64,000 nucleotides of DNA from Chromera velia. Taxonomy: Eukaryota; Sar; Chromeraceae. Every line of letters begins with the position of its first letter. Position 1 is the first letter of the stretch. The position numbers and the translations under genes were made by a program. Below, piece after piece: positions 1 to 11,473 of the stretch. Below the pieces are notes generated by a model. That model was not told the origin of the DNA. It searched no databases and was given only the letters and a program-made list of their open reading frames with translations. The stretch covers positions 24,814 through 88,813 of the forward strand of contig JAHBMJ010003622.1 of the NCBI GenBank assembly GCA_018398765.1. The letters are read 5' to 3'.

Positions 1-1509
1 AGAAGGAACATTAAAACAAACCTTGTATGTATTGTCGAGCATCTGTTTCAAGTTCTTGAGTTTTGATGGCAGGAGTCTCAGATGAACTGAGCTCTGCGGA
101 GCAACTTCCTTTCTGATCAATTCGAACTGACGAAAGTAAAAAACCCTGAACTTCGGGCAGTCAGCAAGCGGAAGGCGAATAGAAATCGACTTCCCTTTCA
201 GTATCTCCATCATTGACCATCCATTCAGTTCACACAGACGTTTAACGTTCATGTCGAATGTCTGTCTGCCTGTAGCAAGAATTCCCCTTCTCGGAACCCT
301 CCTCATACATGCCTTAATATCATCCTTACTGGCATTGACAGATCTGATCGACCTATCAGGAAGCACCTTCTTGAAGAACATCACAAGAAGTCTGTCACAA
401 AAAAGAGAAACACATGCATCCCCAGACTTATCCCCCCTTTTCCCACTCATCCTCTGCATAAATTCATCACGAGAGAGGAAAATACCTCCCCTCTCAAGTT
501 CCCCCGACTCCTTCATCATGCACAGAGAGGAGCGAAGCTTTTGTCTCAGCTGAGTGTAACCTGAACCTCTCCTGCATGCACGGGCAGATAGACGGGAGCG
601 TTCTGGTTTCAGTTCAATCGAAGGGTCATTCCTTTCTTTCCTCGAGACACCCACAGTATTCCACGTCGGTTGATACGCTCTAATACAAAGCAATTCCATC
701 ATACAAAGACTCATTTGTCCACCATCCACCCGTGCTAGAGGCAATACAACGCAGAGAGCATGACGAAAAGCATCACTAGACAACACTGAGTAAAAACGAT
801 GTGCATACCCCCGCCCAAATTTATTCGCTGCCCGACCCCCCCTCCGTGACCGTAAAGCCGCATAGAAGTGCTGCATGATGCGATCAAGCGCCATTCCCAC
901 CGTACTCCCGAGGTATAGACCTCTCTTCCATTGGGACCAAACCATGTAAATCACTTTCCTGTCCCACCACCCAGCATGCCCACCTGTTTCTCTATACGCA
1001 CTCCTCACCTCCCTCAAATATTTACTGTACGCACTATTCCCCAACTCAAGCCAGACAGAAGCAGCGATAGAATGAAACAGGATCAATCTCCTCATGATCT
1101 TTTGTCGACATCCTTTCCTAAACAAGGTCCGACTGTATGACCACGCCCTACATCGATCATCAGGAGAAGCCGGCATCACCTTCAAAGTGTACGAAGGAGG
1201 ATGGGAAGGCTTAGCAACCAAGACAACTGTCAACGCACATTTGCATGTTTCCACTCTCTGTGCACAGACTGAACATGGTTCCCCCCCATGCACATCAAGT
1301 AGTGCAATAAGCATCCTGCACCCAACGAGCTTGAGACTCAGTGTAAGATAGTCTAACTCCGCCTTAATCCTTTGCCTCACGCTCTCCCTGCCAAAGCCCC
1401 CATAATCCCTCAGACCAGTATCAAGATAGTCATTCAACCCTACCAGCTCATCCCTCATTTGGTCTACCATAGATGAAAAGAAAGAAAAATCAAAGGCCAC
1501 ATCAAACAT
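1..1509 (-). CDS. GIY-YIG endonuclease domain protein, retroelement-like, C-terminus off window
   Basis: The minus-strand frame is open from a TGA near 1546 to the left edge; the first ATG is at 1509, giving about 503 visible residues. Residues 185-202 hold KVIYM, then GLYLGST eleven positions on, then DRIMQH: the Y...YxGST...R...H signature of GIY-YIG nucleases. Further on, MELLCIRAYQPTWN supplies the expected E...P..N end of the fold. About 100 residues before the domain lies a Cys cluster, PCSVCAQRVETCKC, which may bind zinc. About 310 residues follow the domain with no motif I know, and the protein continues outside the window. GIY-YIG domains occur in Penelope-like retroelements, including a permuted group with the nuclease at the N-terminus; that assignment is inference because no reverse transcriptase is visible here. 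A repair or homing nuclease is the alternative. Confidence 0.7.
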   Translation of the reverse strand, partial: MFDVAFDFSFFSSMVDQMRDELVGLNDYLDTGLRDYGGFGRESVRQRIKAELDYLTLSLKLVGCRMLIALLDVHGGEPCSVCAQRVETCKCALTVVLVAKPSHPPSYTLKVMPASPDDRCRAWSYSRTLFRKGCRQKIMRRLILFHSIAASVWLELGNSAYSKYLREVRSAYRETGGHAGWWDRKVIYMVWSQWKRGLYLGSTVGMALDRIMQHFYAALRSRRGGRAANKFGRGYAHRFYSVLSSDAFRHALCVVLPLARVDGGQMSLCMMELLCIRAYQPTWNTVGVSRKERNDPSIELKPERSRLSARACRRGSGYTQLRQKLRSSLCMMKESGELERGGIFLSRDEFMQRMSGKRGDKSGDACVSLFCDRLLVMFFKKVLPDRSIRSVNASKDDIKACMRRVPRRGILATGRQTFDMNVKRLCELNGWSMMEILKGKSISIRLPLADCPKFRVFYFRQFELIRKEVAPQSSVHLRLLPSKLKNLKQMLDNTYKVCFNVPS

Positions 1510-1608
1510 GCACTGACCAGAAGAACAGTCTGTCACAGGTCCTAGTCAACCATGTCCCTCCCCCTCGCCCTGCCCCTCCCCCCTCTCAGCAAGGAGTCCA
1601 TGTAGACG

Positions 1609-2598
1609 CTACCTCACCACCACCATCGCGTAGATCAGCTCGGTCAGGCCTAGGGAATCCAAATCCCCCTCGACTGAGCAGTCCCTGAGGAAGGAGAGAA
1701 CTTCCTCCCTCGCCTCCCTGGGAGTTGTTTCCTGCCTCATGATAGCCTCAATTGTTCTCGTCTCGTCCATGCTATGCTGCCATCTCTGTCCCCCCAACCC
1801 ACCATTTCTAGGCTGCCTGTACACAGGCAGATCTATGAGGTCAGCGTAGTTAATCCTCCCCCCATCCATCGGAACACTCGGGGGATGAATTTGGTGTATA
1901 CTTAGCACCTTCCTCCCCTTCTCCGCAGACGCAGAGCAGAACAGAGGGACCGCCCGTTTCGGGGTCCTGCGTCCCGCCTCTTCCTCTTCCAACCTCGGTG
2001 TGGCAAAGCCGGAGTTCGCCCCTCCATCATGTTCCTCCGACGATGCCGATCTGACCCGATCCCTCTTTGTAGAGCTCTCTCTCATTCGTGTACCTGTGTC
2101 CATGCTCTGTACTCCGGCCCCCATCACCAGCCTATCCTTCCCCTCCGGCACCGATAGACTCATTCCTCCCCTCCCACCCCCCCTAGGCCTACCCCTGGAT
2201 CTGCCCGTCCCATTCCTTCCAGTACCTCCCCTCCCCCCTTCTGCGGCCGCTGCAGCTGGCATAGGAGTCGCACTTGCACTGGCTGCCCCCATCAGTGCAT
2301 CCATTTCGTCCTCTTCCTCCCCGGATATCTCGATCCTCTCCACCACGATTCCTCCCGACCGTAGATCTGATGTCACACTTCCATTCCCCCCACCTACCCC
2401 CATCCCCCCCATTCCCCTAGTTATCGGCTGCACAGATGGGTTCTCAACACGCCCCCTTTCTCCCCCCTCTCCCTTCCTCCTTCCAGCCAGAGCACCAGTG
2501 AGTATGTTCCTCACTTCCTTGACACCCACCTCCCATGCTAACTCCGTCAGGAGTACACACACCTCGGCTGCACACGCGTGATCCCCCCCAGCAGCCAC
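1609..2598 (-). CDS. Gly/Arg-rich open frame upstream of the GIY-YIG frame
   Basis: This minus-strand frame of about 329 codons ends at TAG 1609-1611 and lies in the same phase as the GIY-YIG frame, separated from it by that TAG and a TGA about 21 codons later. It has no ATG near its open 5' end, so the true start or an upstream exon is unknown. The middle is low-complexity and basic (GRSRGRPRGGGRGG), with an acidic stretch (EISGEEEDEMDAL). The C-terminal 80 residues are more ordinary, with a predicted helical segment around TIEAIMRQETTPREAREEVL. It may be ORF1 of the same retroelement, or the N-terminal part of one protein broken by two stops. I recognise no domain. Confidence 0.4.
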   Translation of the reverse strand: MAAGGDHACAAEVCVLLTELAWEVGVKEVRNILTGALAGRRKGEGGERGRVENPSVQPITRGMGGMGVGGGNGSVTSDLRSGGIVVERIEISGEEEDEMDALMGAASASATPMPAAAAAEGGRGGTGRNGTGRSRGRPRGGGRGGMSLSVPEGKDRLVMGAGVQSMDTGTRMRESSTKRDRVRSASSEEHDGGANSGFATPRLEEEEAGRRTPKRAVPLFCSASAEKGRKVLSIHQIHPPSVPMDGGRINYADLIDLPVYRQPRNGGLGGQRWQHSMDETRTIEAIMRQETTPREAREEVLSFLRDCSVEGDLDSLGLTELIYAMVVVR

Positions 2599-3162
2599 GA
2601 ACGTCTGATCCGTTGCTCAGACACCGGTAAGGTAGTCCTGTGCGATGTGTCTCACCTTCAGAGACACCTTCCTATTGTATTCTGGATACTTCAGTCCTCC
2701 CACCCCTGCCATCTGTGCCTCCCTCGACAGGGAGCTGAAGACCCCTTCCATCGGGATGTCAACTATAGTAATCTACCGTCTGGTCTCGACTTGCACTGTC
2801 AAGAGGTCATTCAGTCTACAGTTCAGACATCTTTATGCAGATGAAGCGTTTTAGTAAAACTTTTAGACAAACTAAGATAAACGTCTCATAGTCTTGAGAC
2901 CGAGGCCTATGCTCTAGCCTAAGCTAGACCTGCTGCTAAGGCCTAAGTGTCAGGATATTTCCTGACATATAAATGATTTGATCGATCAAATCTGTTCAAT
3001 TCTGTTTTGTAGACTATTCTAGAGAGTGCTAGAGAGACTGTTGAATGAAATTGACTCAGTCATAATATCTTATGTTATATCGTATGTAGTATAGACGTTA
3101 TACCGAGAGATCGTTAATTTACAAAAGGTTTACAAGGAAATTAATCTAGTGAATATTAATTG

Positions 3163-3204
<42 letters not shown>

Positions 3205-4166
3205 ATATACATATAGTTTTGGAAGATATTGGAAGATTGAACTGTGATCGACCAGGATTCGACCCCGTCTGTGACGTGATATAATCCCGTCGACTGTTTT
3301 AGGCTGTTGTTAGCCATTGTTCATGTCGGGGCCACTACATATTCGATATGAAATGATTCTGAACGATTCTAAATTTGAATCTGAAATGTTGTTTTTTCGA
3401 GCTACTGAGTAGGATGTGTGGTGATGATGGGCGTGTCTCGTCTTGTCTCGCCTTGGCGTAAGTATACGTTTGGCGCGGGGTAGCGCGGGCCCGGGGTCCG
3501 CGCGCCGCCCACGCGTCGGCGCAGGCGCCCGACGCGCCGCCGCTGGTGTGCATGACTCCGGCTCGGCAACGGCTCTGCATCGGCTCTGCGCATGACCTGC
3601 ATGTCAGATCTGCGTGTCTTCTGGCTTCGATCTGCAGATTAGCCTTCTTTAAAGCTTATGCTGTCTTTGCAGGGTGGTACTTCTTGACCAAGCATCCTCA
3701 GACGAAGCAGCCACTAGATTTTGTCCTCACTGTTCCTGAGTCAGGATTATCGAGAAGATCGCATGTACACTTGCCGGTACCTTGTGCAGGACATTTTCAG
3801 TTGTCATCAGCCGACGATCGTGTTTGGGGCGCCCTGAGGAGCCCGCTGACGGCTGCAGTTCGGAGACCGACTCAGCTTCTTTCGTTTGCCAAAAGCTGTT
3901 TGGACGCCTCGGGTACCCGCCTTGCGAGAGGAGAAAAAAAAAACACAAGCAAAGGAGAACACACAAGGGCCAACCGTGCCTTCGTCTCTCCCTGATATTG
4001 CCACTTCCCTCCCTGGACAGCAAGCCGCCCCTCGTTCATTGTATACCTGAATTGTGGGGACACAGTCAGGGGGGGCTGCTTTGGTTATCAAGCAGGGGGG
4101 CTCTGTTCCCGCCTGTAAGATTCAAGCTCAAGCTGGGAAGCTTCAACAAAATCACCACCGCAACAC
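2599..4166. other. Non-coding stretch with (TA)n tract and a GC-rich patch
   Basis: No convincing gene is seen. 2840-3400 is AT-rich and has an alternating TA tract near 3163-3196. 3465-3545 is a sharply GC-rich patch dominated by CGCG, GGCGC and CGCCG words. 3600-4166 lies directly upstream of the UBC-fold gene and should hold its 5' UTR and promoter; an in-frame TAA at 4116 supports the ATG at 4167 as that gene's start. Confidence 0.5.
3163..3196. repeat. (TA)n microsatellite
   Basis: Uninterrupted alternating TA of roughly 34 bp, followed by GTATG-type degenerate repeats, in the AT-rich flank between the left-edge retroelement and the UBC-fold gene. Confidence 0.9.
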
Positions 4167-7100
4167 ATGAGCTTCTTCAATCCCTTTGCTCCTCAAGGGA
4201 GTGAAGCTTCAGGGATGCAAACCACAGCAGCAGCTTCGTCAGTTATGAACCAACACCACCCCACACATCCGCAGCAGGGCGCTTCTGCCTCTTCTGCCTC
4301 CGCTCTTGCATCCCCCATTTCTTCCATCTCGAAGAAAAGGGACCGAAACCAAGTAGGGTCCTTCGGGAGTGGAAGGGTAGGGACTGCAGGACACCCTGGG
4401 GGGGGCGGTCTGCCCACTCTCCCTTTGCCCTCTCACCCGTCGACCTCTTCGTCGCTCTTTCCTCTTGAATTTGGGGGCGGGGGTGGTGGAGGAGCAGTGG
4501 CTGTGCCGCCGCCAATCCCAACGCAGGGAGACGCAATGATGTCGGATGAGGAGGAGGAGGGGGACGGCTTTTCCCCCTCCCCATACAACGCAGAAGAAGA
4601 AGACGACGCGGCGCCTCCGTTGGTGGCGTTTGCCCCAGCTGGCTCCTCTGTGAATCCCTTTGCGGCCAAACAAAAAGGGCCGAGAGTGTTGAGGGCACAG
4701 AAGAGGACGTGCAGAAATGCCCCAGGCGGCATACTCCCAGGTCGACCCGACTGGCCGCAACAGGGAGAGTCGTATGCATTTCGTCAGCAGCAACAAAAGC
4801 AGCATCAGCAGCACCCGCAACACTTTCTTCGAGGGGGACACGGTGGCTTGGGAGGAGCAGGTTCCGTTTTTCAGGGAGGTGGTTTTGCAATCCCCGGCTT
4901 CGGTCAGCCTTCTAGCTCCTCCGCTTCCTCTGCATTCCCCTCTCTCTACCCCCCGCCCCGACCCATTTGGGGTGTCCGCCCTTCCGGAGCTCTAACAGCC
5001 TCTGCACCTGCTGCGGTGCACGTCAACAGCAGCGGGTTTGAGCAGGGACTGATGGCCGACGAAGGGTCCCCGGGGCTGACCTTCTCTAGCTTCAACCAAA
5101 CGCTCGGGGTCGGACAGGGCATGGGCCTAGACTATAGCGCCGTCAGCGCACCTCCAGGAGGAGCCGGGTACGGTCTCGCCGAAACAGAATTCGAGATGGA
5201 TGTGGGGATGGAAGTCAGTGAGAGTCATCAGAAAGGCCCCACTGGATCGTCCTTGCCTGTGAGTGGTTCCGCCTCACAGGCTGGATCCCCCGTCCGTTTG
5301 AAGTCCCGAGGGGGGGGGCTGACTGTAGCTGGGCGCCGCCTGTTGAAGGAGTATGCCCAGCTGTTGCGACGGTGCGGGATCGGACCTGGCAGAGCTGAGA
5401 GGGGGGGGGTGGGCTCAGCAGGGTCGGTTTGCGGGGGTGGGGGGGGCATCGGGTCTCCGGCCCCGTCGGCCTCCTCTGCCGTCTCCCTTGGGAGCTCTGC
5501 CTCAGCATCTGCGTCGTCGAACGTAAACATGAATGCTGCGTTCGGACAAAGCAGCAGCCACCAGCCGATGACGATGATGCGGGGGGGCCCTCCCTCTCCG
5601 TCGGCCTCAAGTGCCCGAATGACGAGAGGAGGAGGAGGGAGCGTTGGGGGGGGGAACTTGGGAGGGTGGGTTGGAGGGTCGGCTCCTTTCCCGTCTGGCC
5701 CTGGCCCTGCGTTTGGGAGTGGGGGTGGTCAGTGTGCCTCCTCCGGCCCGTTGACCGCGGCAACAAGCGTGGAGTTGGTCGATGAGTCAATTTTCGATTG
5801 GCGCGTTGTCCTCCCCGTACAGAGAGGGGGAGGGGGGGAAGCTATGAAGACTCTCGAAGTTGGGGGGGGGAGGAATGATGGAGGAACATCGGTGGGACGC
5901 ACTGAGGTCAGTAGGGGGGCGTCAGGGCTTTGCAAGAGATGGATGAGAGAGAAACAATAATGCTGTGTTTTTGATTTGTTGAAAAGGATGAAAAGCTTGC
6001 AGATCCTTTCCCTTCTAGTCATCTCAATGGATACCTACGATCCTGTTGCTCGCTGCCTATGTTATCGCCACACTGTCTTCCACCGATTGTCTAGCTGGTC
6101 GCTCTCTCTTGCACAGGCCTGGTTCGGGGTCTTTCTCCATTTTTCTTTTGTACCGCTACTCTTACGACCCCCCTCTTCATTTATGAATATGCAGTTGCAG
6201 GCACGATCCAACCATCCAACACCCCCCCCCTGCGTGTTTTGCTTTCTTTTGTGATGACTGCAGCTGTTGCTGAGTTTTCCCCAGGACTACCCGGCCAATC
6301 CGCCCAGCGTGAGGATCGTGAAGGTCTTCCAGGCCCCCTCTGCCTCCTCTTCTTCTTCGTCCAGTGGTGCGGCGGCGGAGGGACGGGGGATCCCTCACCC
6401 CCACTCTGATGGGGGGATGCACACGCGAGGGGGCGCAGTGGGCAACTCGGAGGAGTCGGGTGGCAGTGGCAGTCAGACGGGAGCTAGCAGTGCTGTTCCG
6501 AGAGCAGGTGGGTGGGTGAGTGGGTGAGTCGGGAGAAATTTGAAGGGAATGGATGTGTGTCTGAGCTGGGGGCGAGTTAGCCAATCTGCCCGAGCGAGTT
6601 GTGTCGAGTGGGCGTGAGTGCATCAGCGAGGGCCGAGAGAGGGCATGTGCAAGAAATCACTGTTTGCTAAAGACAGGGCAGGAAAGTTAATCACAAGAAA
6701 AGAGCCTCCACTGTGCGAGGGGTGAAAAAAGAATTAGGAAGGAGAAAAAAGGGAAGAAAGGACCTTTTGGGACGAACTCACAATTGTTTCTTCTGCCTGT
6801 TTATTTCAGTCCCAACATCTCCAAGTCAAACTGTACACTTTCATTTCTTTCCGCTCTGCTTCCTGCCATCACGCAAATGATTGTGAAGGCGCAGTTCGTT
6901 TCGCTTTTCCATCCCGCATCGGTGCATGCATATGAATGCGTCTGCATGCAGGTGGCTTAAGCTCTCGTCGCACTGGAGAGATCGATCTGGGGCCTCTGGG
7001 GTGGAACCCCTCGATGAGCGGTTGGTTGGTTGGTTGGTTCCCGTCTGACATGCATAGAGCGAGCGAGAGGTGTGTGTTTTTGTCGTCAGGCAGTCAGCGT

Positions 7101-7945
7101 ACACCCCCTTTTTTCATACGTGTGGCTGGCACGCTCAGAAAGAATACGGGCAGGCAGGCAGGCAGGCAGGCAGTCAGCTATCATTGCAGTGTTGTTCCGT
7201 TGAAGCACGCAGTGCAAGACTCCTGCTGTTCGTTCCCCTTTGTGCATGGCTTTGCGTTGCATTCCTGTGAAACAGTCGGACCCTCTCTCTGCCTGTCTGC
7301 CTGCCTGCCTGACTGTATGCAGTGGAGGCTCTCTTAGTCTCGCTCTGTAGCGCCATTCAAGGAGGCCAGGCTGACGGAGAGACACGAAGTCAGCAACACA
7401 CCCACCTGGCAGGGGGGCACGGACAGACAACAGCAGGGAACAGCTCCAACCCCTCTATCCCACAGCCAACACAGGAACAACACCTGCAGGGTGCTGGGGT
7501 GTCGGCTCATCATGGTGCAATGGTTCGCGCTTCTGCGCCTTCATCCTCCTCCTCCTCATCCTCTCCCACTGCATCTGGGGAGGGGGCAGGGGTGGTTCCG
7601 TCTCTGTTTAGCTCCACCGCACTCTTTCAAGCCCCTTCCAACTCAACTTTCGTTGTGCACCCTCACCATCAAGGGCAAGGGGGAGAGGGGGTGTTCGGTG
7701 GAGGTCAATTTGGAGGCCTCGGTTTCGCATTCGGGGGCGGAGGGGGCGGTTGGGTTGGGGGCCAGGCCTCCGCGGGGGGGGATCTGCAAGGGAACGCGGC
7801 AAGTTTTGGATTGCAAGGGTCTGTGTGTCAGGCAGGTGCGATCTGGGGGATGTCGGTTCCTGGGGGTCTCGGGGTGGTGGGTGGAATGGAGGTGGAGGGC
7901 GATGACGGGGGCGACGGGGATGCCGTATTTGGAGGGGGGGGTTGA
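4167..7945 (+). CDS. Cys-less UBC-fold (E2-like) protein with large low-complexity insertions
   Basis: Exons by eye: 4167-5858, 6264-6507, 6952-7020, 7323-7945. Phases agree and the product is 875 residues. Scattered through Gly/Ser-rich disorder are the elements of a ubiquitin-conjugating fold: helix 1 (GRRLLKEYAQLLRR, about 387-400), strand 1 (SVELVDESIFDWRVVL, from about 534), the FPQDYPANPPSVRIV motif (569-583) created across the first splice junction, and GEIDLGPLGWNPSMSVEALL (654-673), created by exon 3 plus exon 4, which matches the active-site strand and following helix. The position normally held by the catalytic Cys (GxICL) is Asp657. The strand 1 wording resembles the UBE2Q group. 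Known Cys-less E2 variants (UEV type) act as ubiquitin-chain cofactors; a non-catalytic role here is inference. The poly-Gly tail after 720 is disordered. Introns 2 and 3 open with GTGG and GTTG tandem repeats. Confidence 0.75.
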
Positions 7946-10900
7946 GAGGGGAGGGAGACAATGAGACATCCACGGAAGGGAGGAAGGAAAGAAAGGGTGT
8001 GTGTGGGCAGATCACAGAGGGCTGAAGAAGGATGGACGAACAGTAGTTGATGATGTGATTCATGAATGTTATTGATTTTCCCTTTGTCTTCGTTCCTTGA
8101 TGCGTTGTATTGCTCGTCCGTTTGTTGCTCTGGTGAAGTCGCCCTGATCTGTTTCCCTTCTCTTTCTTCTCTTTTCCTTTTCTTTTCTTTTGCTGGAAAG
8201 TCCATTGATCAACCCAGATCGAAATCAGGCAGTCCGGGTGATGGGATGTCATTTGGGACCTTTGCAAGATCGCGTCTCCGATCCGTCTCGTTTCGTCTCG
8301 TTTCCCTTTCTCTGATCCGTTCCCGAACTCCCCAATAACTAGGCTTCCGAAATGTTTACTTCCTGCCTTTACCTTCTTGCATGTTTTCTTTTCTCTTTCT
8401 TCGTCACTCTTCAGCTTGTGTACCTTTCCACTTGTGTACCGTGTTTTTCTCGTTGCGTCCACGCTCGCGCTTTTTTGTTTGGTTCCCTCTACTTTAACTC
8501 CTGTCTCTCTTTGTCTTCACTCTTCCTTCTCGTCCCCTTTGTTTGATTTGGGGCATGAGGAAAGGAAAGGAAAGGCGTGTAAGAGCAGTGCGTTCCAGTT
8601 TCTTCCAGTTCAATCTCCCCTCGAACAACCGATGAGTGCACCCAAACGGACACGTGCAGCGGCAAAAGGGGAGGGGGCGTGGGGGCAAAACATCCAGTAT
8701 GGGGAGATGGAAGGACACCAAGAAAAGACACGCACACGTGTTCGATGGAGCTCTGCTGGTTGTACACCCCTACCACTTTCCCACCCTCTTTTCTTTCTCC
8801 TAACACATCCTGCATGGCCTCCCCGTTCTCCGGGCTTGAAGGCAGTATGCAATGAATGTGCACGCGCGCAGTGTGTCTCTCTCGGTGCGATCGAGGATCC
8901 CGAAGGGCTCTGGCTAAAGAAGGAAGAGGGCAAGGAAGGAAGGAGGAAAGAAAAGGTTGTTGAGTCTTTCGGCTTGACTCTGTTCTGCTCTCTTCCCTGT
9001 GCGACAGCACGGGGTTTTCAGAGATGGGTGGAAGGGTGGGGCCTCTGAAGCGGGGCTCAAAAAAATCCCATACAAGCTCCGGGTGACTGACTGAGTGCCA
9101 TCCATTCGTCACCACATAGGGGANNNNNNNNNGGGCGTGCATCTTTCTCTTCTGATTTTCTTTCTTTCTTTCCTCTGCACAAAGCAAGGCAGGGAAGGAG
9201 AGGGAAAGGAAGCGAGAAGAAACCACGACGTCAACACATCACCTTATTCTGCCTGCTCTTTTTCTCTTCCTCTTTTCCATTTCTTCCTTTCTTGTGTGTT
9301 TCTTTTTGGTTGTTTGATTCATTTCTTTCTGCTCATTCCTTCTTGCTTAAAGTGATAAGGAAAGTGGGTGTGAGGGGGAAAGGGAAGACCGGGGCGGGGC
9401 TGCATGCGTGCATTTGTGAGAATCTGCATTTTGGTTTTTTCTTTTCATGATTGAATTGATTGCTGTATACAGATCGAAGTCCTTCTCAGTTTTCCGTTTT
9501 TTAGTCATTGAGTCGTCCTTGGTCTTTTCTTGGTTTACTCTTCCCAGTTGCATGCAGTCAAAGAAAGAGAAGCTGACGGAAGGAGAAGGAAAACTTATGA
9601 GACTCATAGACCGACCGACCAACCGACCCAGCTCTTCCCCCTCCTCAAATGCCTCTCTCCCGCCCCTTCTGGAATTCGACAAAATAGACCGGCCTTCTAT
9701 TGCCTGAAGGAGTGCGTGCGTGCGTCACTCCTTCTTTTCTTTCTTCTTTCCATTTCCACGTTAGATTTTTCTTGTGAAACAAAAGACTCACTGAACGACT
9801 CGATTGAGGAATAAATTGTTCCTTCCTTCCAGGCTTCTTTAATTGTTCTTACTGCAGGGTGCCTGCCTAGCTGTGTGCATAGTTACGGTGGTCGACGCTT
9901 TCTCGGGCAGGCCGCTTGCCGGGTCGCAGTCCTCGTCCTGCGGGTAGGCAAGGCAGGCAGCATTTGGGTAGAAAAAAGTAAAGCAGGGAACGGAAAGGAA
10001 GTGACTCGACGAGCTGCGTTTTCTTTCCTTTCCTCTTTGCTGCCGTGATTGATTTCGACCTTAATTCACCCACTATCTGACAATCAAGCGGGCTGTTCTC
10101 TGTCGATGCTCTCGATGTTTCCCCTTCCCCCTCCTTTCTTCTCAATGCTTCTAGACGCTGTGGTGTCTCTTGGCGAACGGAAGACAGGGGAAAAGAGAGA
10201 AGGGAAGCAAGAACCCTGCAGTGGGCGAATCCACATGCATGCACAAGTCAGACCAGAGGCTCGCAGTCAACCGACGTGCCACGGGGTCGGTCGGGAGGGA
10301 GGGAGGCTGCAGGCAGGGCAGGGCAAGATGGCATTCGATCGATCATCTTGCCGCAGGGTATTCGCGTGCCAGCCCCTTTCTCATCATCATCATCATCTCT
10401 TGTCCTCTACAGCATTCTCTCCCTCTCTCTGCATGAGTCCGGCGTCGTGGGGTCCTCCATTGGACGGTCGTCTGTTCCTCTCTCTTCCTTCTCTTGTCGC
10501 TCAAGTGTTCGTTCGGGTGATTCCTCATTGAGGGAGGACGAGGACGAGGAGAAGGAGCCTGGTGATCTTGAGGCGGGTGTTCGACAGGCTGGGAGAGTGT
10601 CTGTGTGTCCTTTGCATACAGACCACACAACTAGACCGTGCCCGTCGCAGCCAAAGAGAGAAAGGGAAAGAGAGAAAGAGTCGAAGCAGCCGGAGACTAG
10701 TGATAGTCAAACAAAAATGGTCACATGGCGGAACGAGGTGGGGTTCCAAGGGAACTTGAAGAGAGGGCTTTCAATCTAGCTCTCAATGTGCATTGTGGCG
10801 TTGCTGCAATGGTGGTTCTGTGTGTGTCATTGACACGCTCTTCGTACACATGTCTGTCAGTGAGCAGGGAAGTGAGCTTTAACTTTCGACGGTATACAAA

Positions 10901-11170
10901 ATACCAGTGAAACGAAGAAAAGCGGGGGCTCAGCCCTGGTTCTAGCCCTGATTGTTGATCATGAAATCCTGAGCAAAGGTTGATGATGATTACTTAAATT
11001 CAAAAATGGAGTGTCTAGTGGAGTGTTTATATTACTAGCTGTCATGTGTACAGTGTACTAGCCTAACATATATGGTAGTCCCAGCCTGAGTGTCTTCACT
11101 CCCATGCCACCACCCACCATGGTAGAATCATTTATGGCAGTCTAGGTCGCAGTTTTAGAAAAGAAATATG
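7946..11170. other. No resolved gene; pyrimidine-rich sequence with one coding-like patch
   Basis: Downstream of the UBC-fold gene the sequence alternates T/C-rich and A/G-rich tracts with many stop codons. Two patches read like protein but cannot be tied into a gene: plus strand about 10395-10570, acidic and Ser-rich, with SLREDEDEEKEPGDLEAG; and minus strand about 9950 to 9849, DEDCDPASGLPEKASTTVT and onward to a stop, following a CCGCAG acceptor. They lie on opposite strands, so at most one belongs to a given gene. From about 10915 the sequence turns AT-rich, as in the flanks of the retroelements. Confidence 0.4.
9124..9132. other. Assembly gap (9 N)
   Basis: Nine undetermined bases in a non-coding region. 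Open frames that cross it cannot be trusted. Confidence 0.95.
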
Positions 11171-11241
11171 ATTAGAATGGAATATGATTCGTCACTTTAA
11201 TTGATTGAGGAAAGGAAGGCATACAGAGTTGCGATCTCTCC

Positions 11242-11473
11242 ATGATAACTGCGATGTATCGGGGAGTTAAAGCAAAGGTAGACGGGGATGAAAAGATCTT
11301 TGAGGAAGGCGCTGGGGTGAAACAGGGTGATGCACTCTCTCCTTCTCTCTTTCTTCTGTATATCATAATGAATGATTTACATAATCATATAGACAGGAAG
11401 TCAAGGGCAGACGGAGATCAGACAGAGAGAGTTCTGCTCGAGAAGCAGTCCATGGGGGGATTATAGGGGATTG
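11242..11473 (+). pseudogene. Left half of a decayed reverse transcriptase
   Basis: The plus-strand frame MITAMYRGVKAKVDGDEK... contains GAGVKQGDALSPSLFLLYI followed by MNDLHNHI. The GVKQGD.LSP..F.LYI.DL pattern is the conserved segment just before the catalytic YxDD box of non-LTR retrotransposon reverse transcriptases. The frame meets a TAG at 11464-11466 and is then cut by the inserted element at 11474. The matching YxDD-box half resumes at 14249, so this is one relict enzyme gene split by insertion. Frame offset and internal stops show it was already decayed or has decayed since. Confidence 0.75.

Noticed and set aside
4239-4890. Long minus-strand frames opposite the first UBC-fold exon
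   Set aside because: They mirror the low-complexity Ser/Gly/Pro codons of the plus-strand exon, contain no domain and have no splice context.
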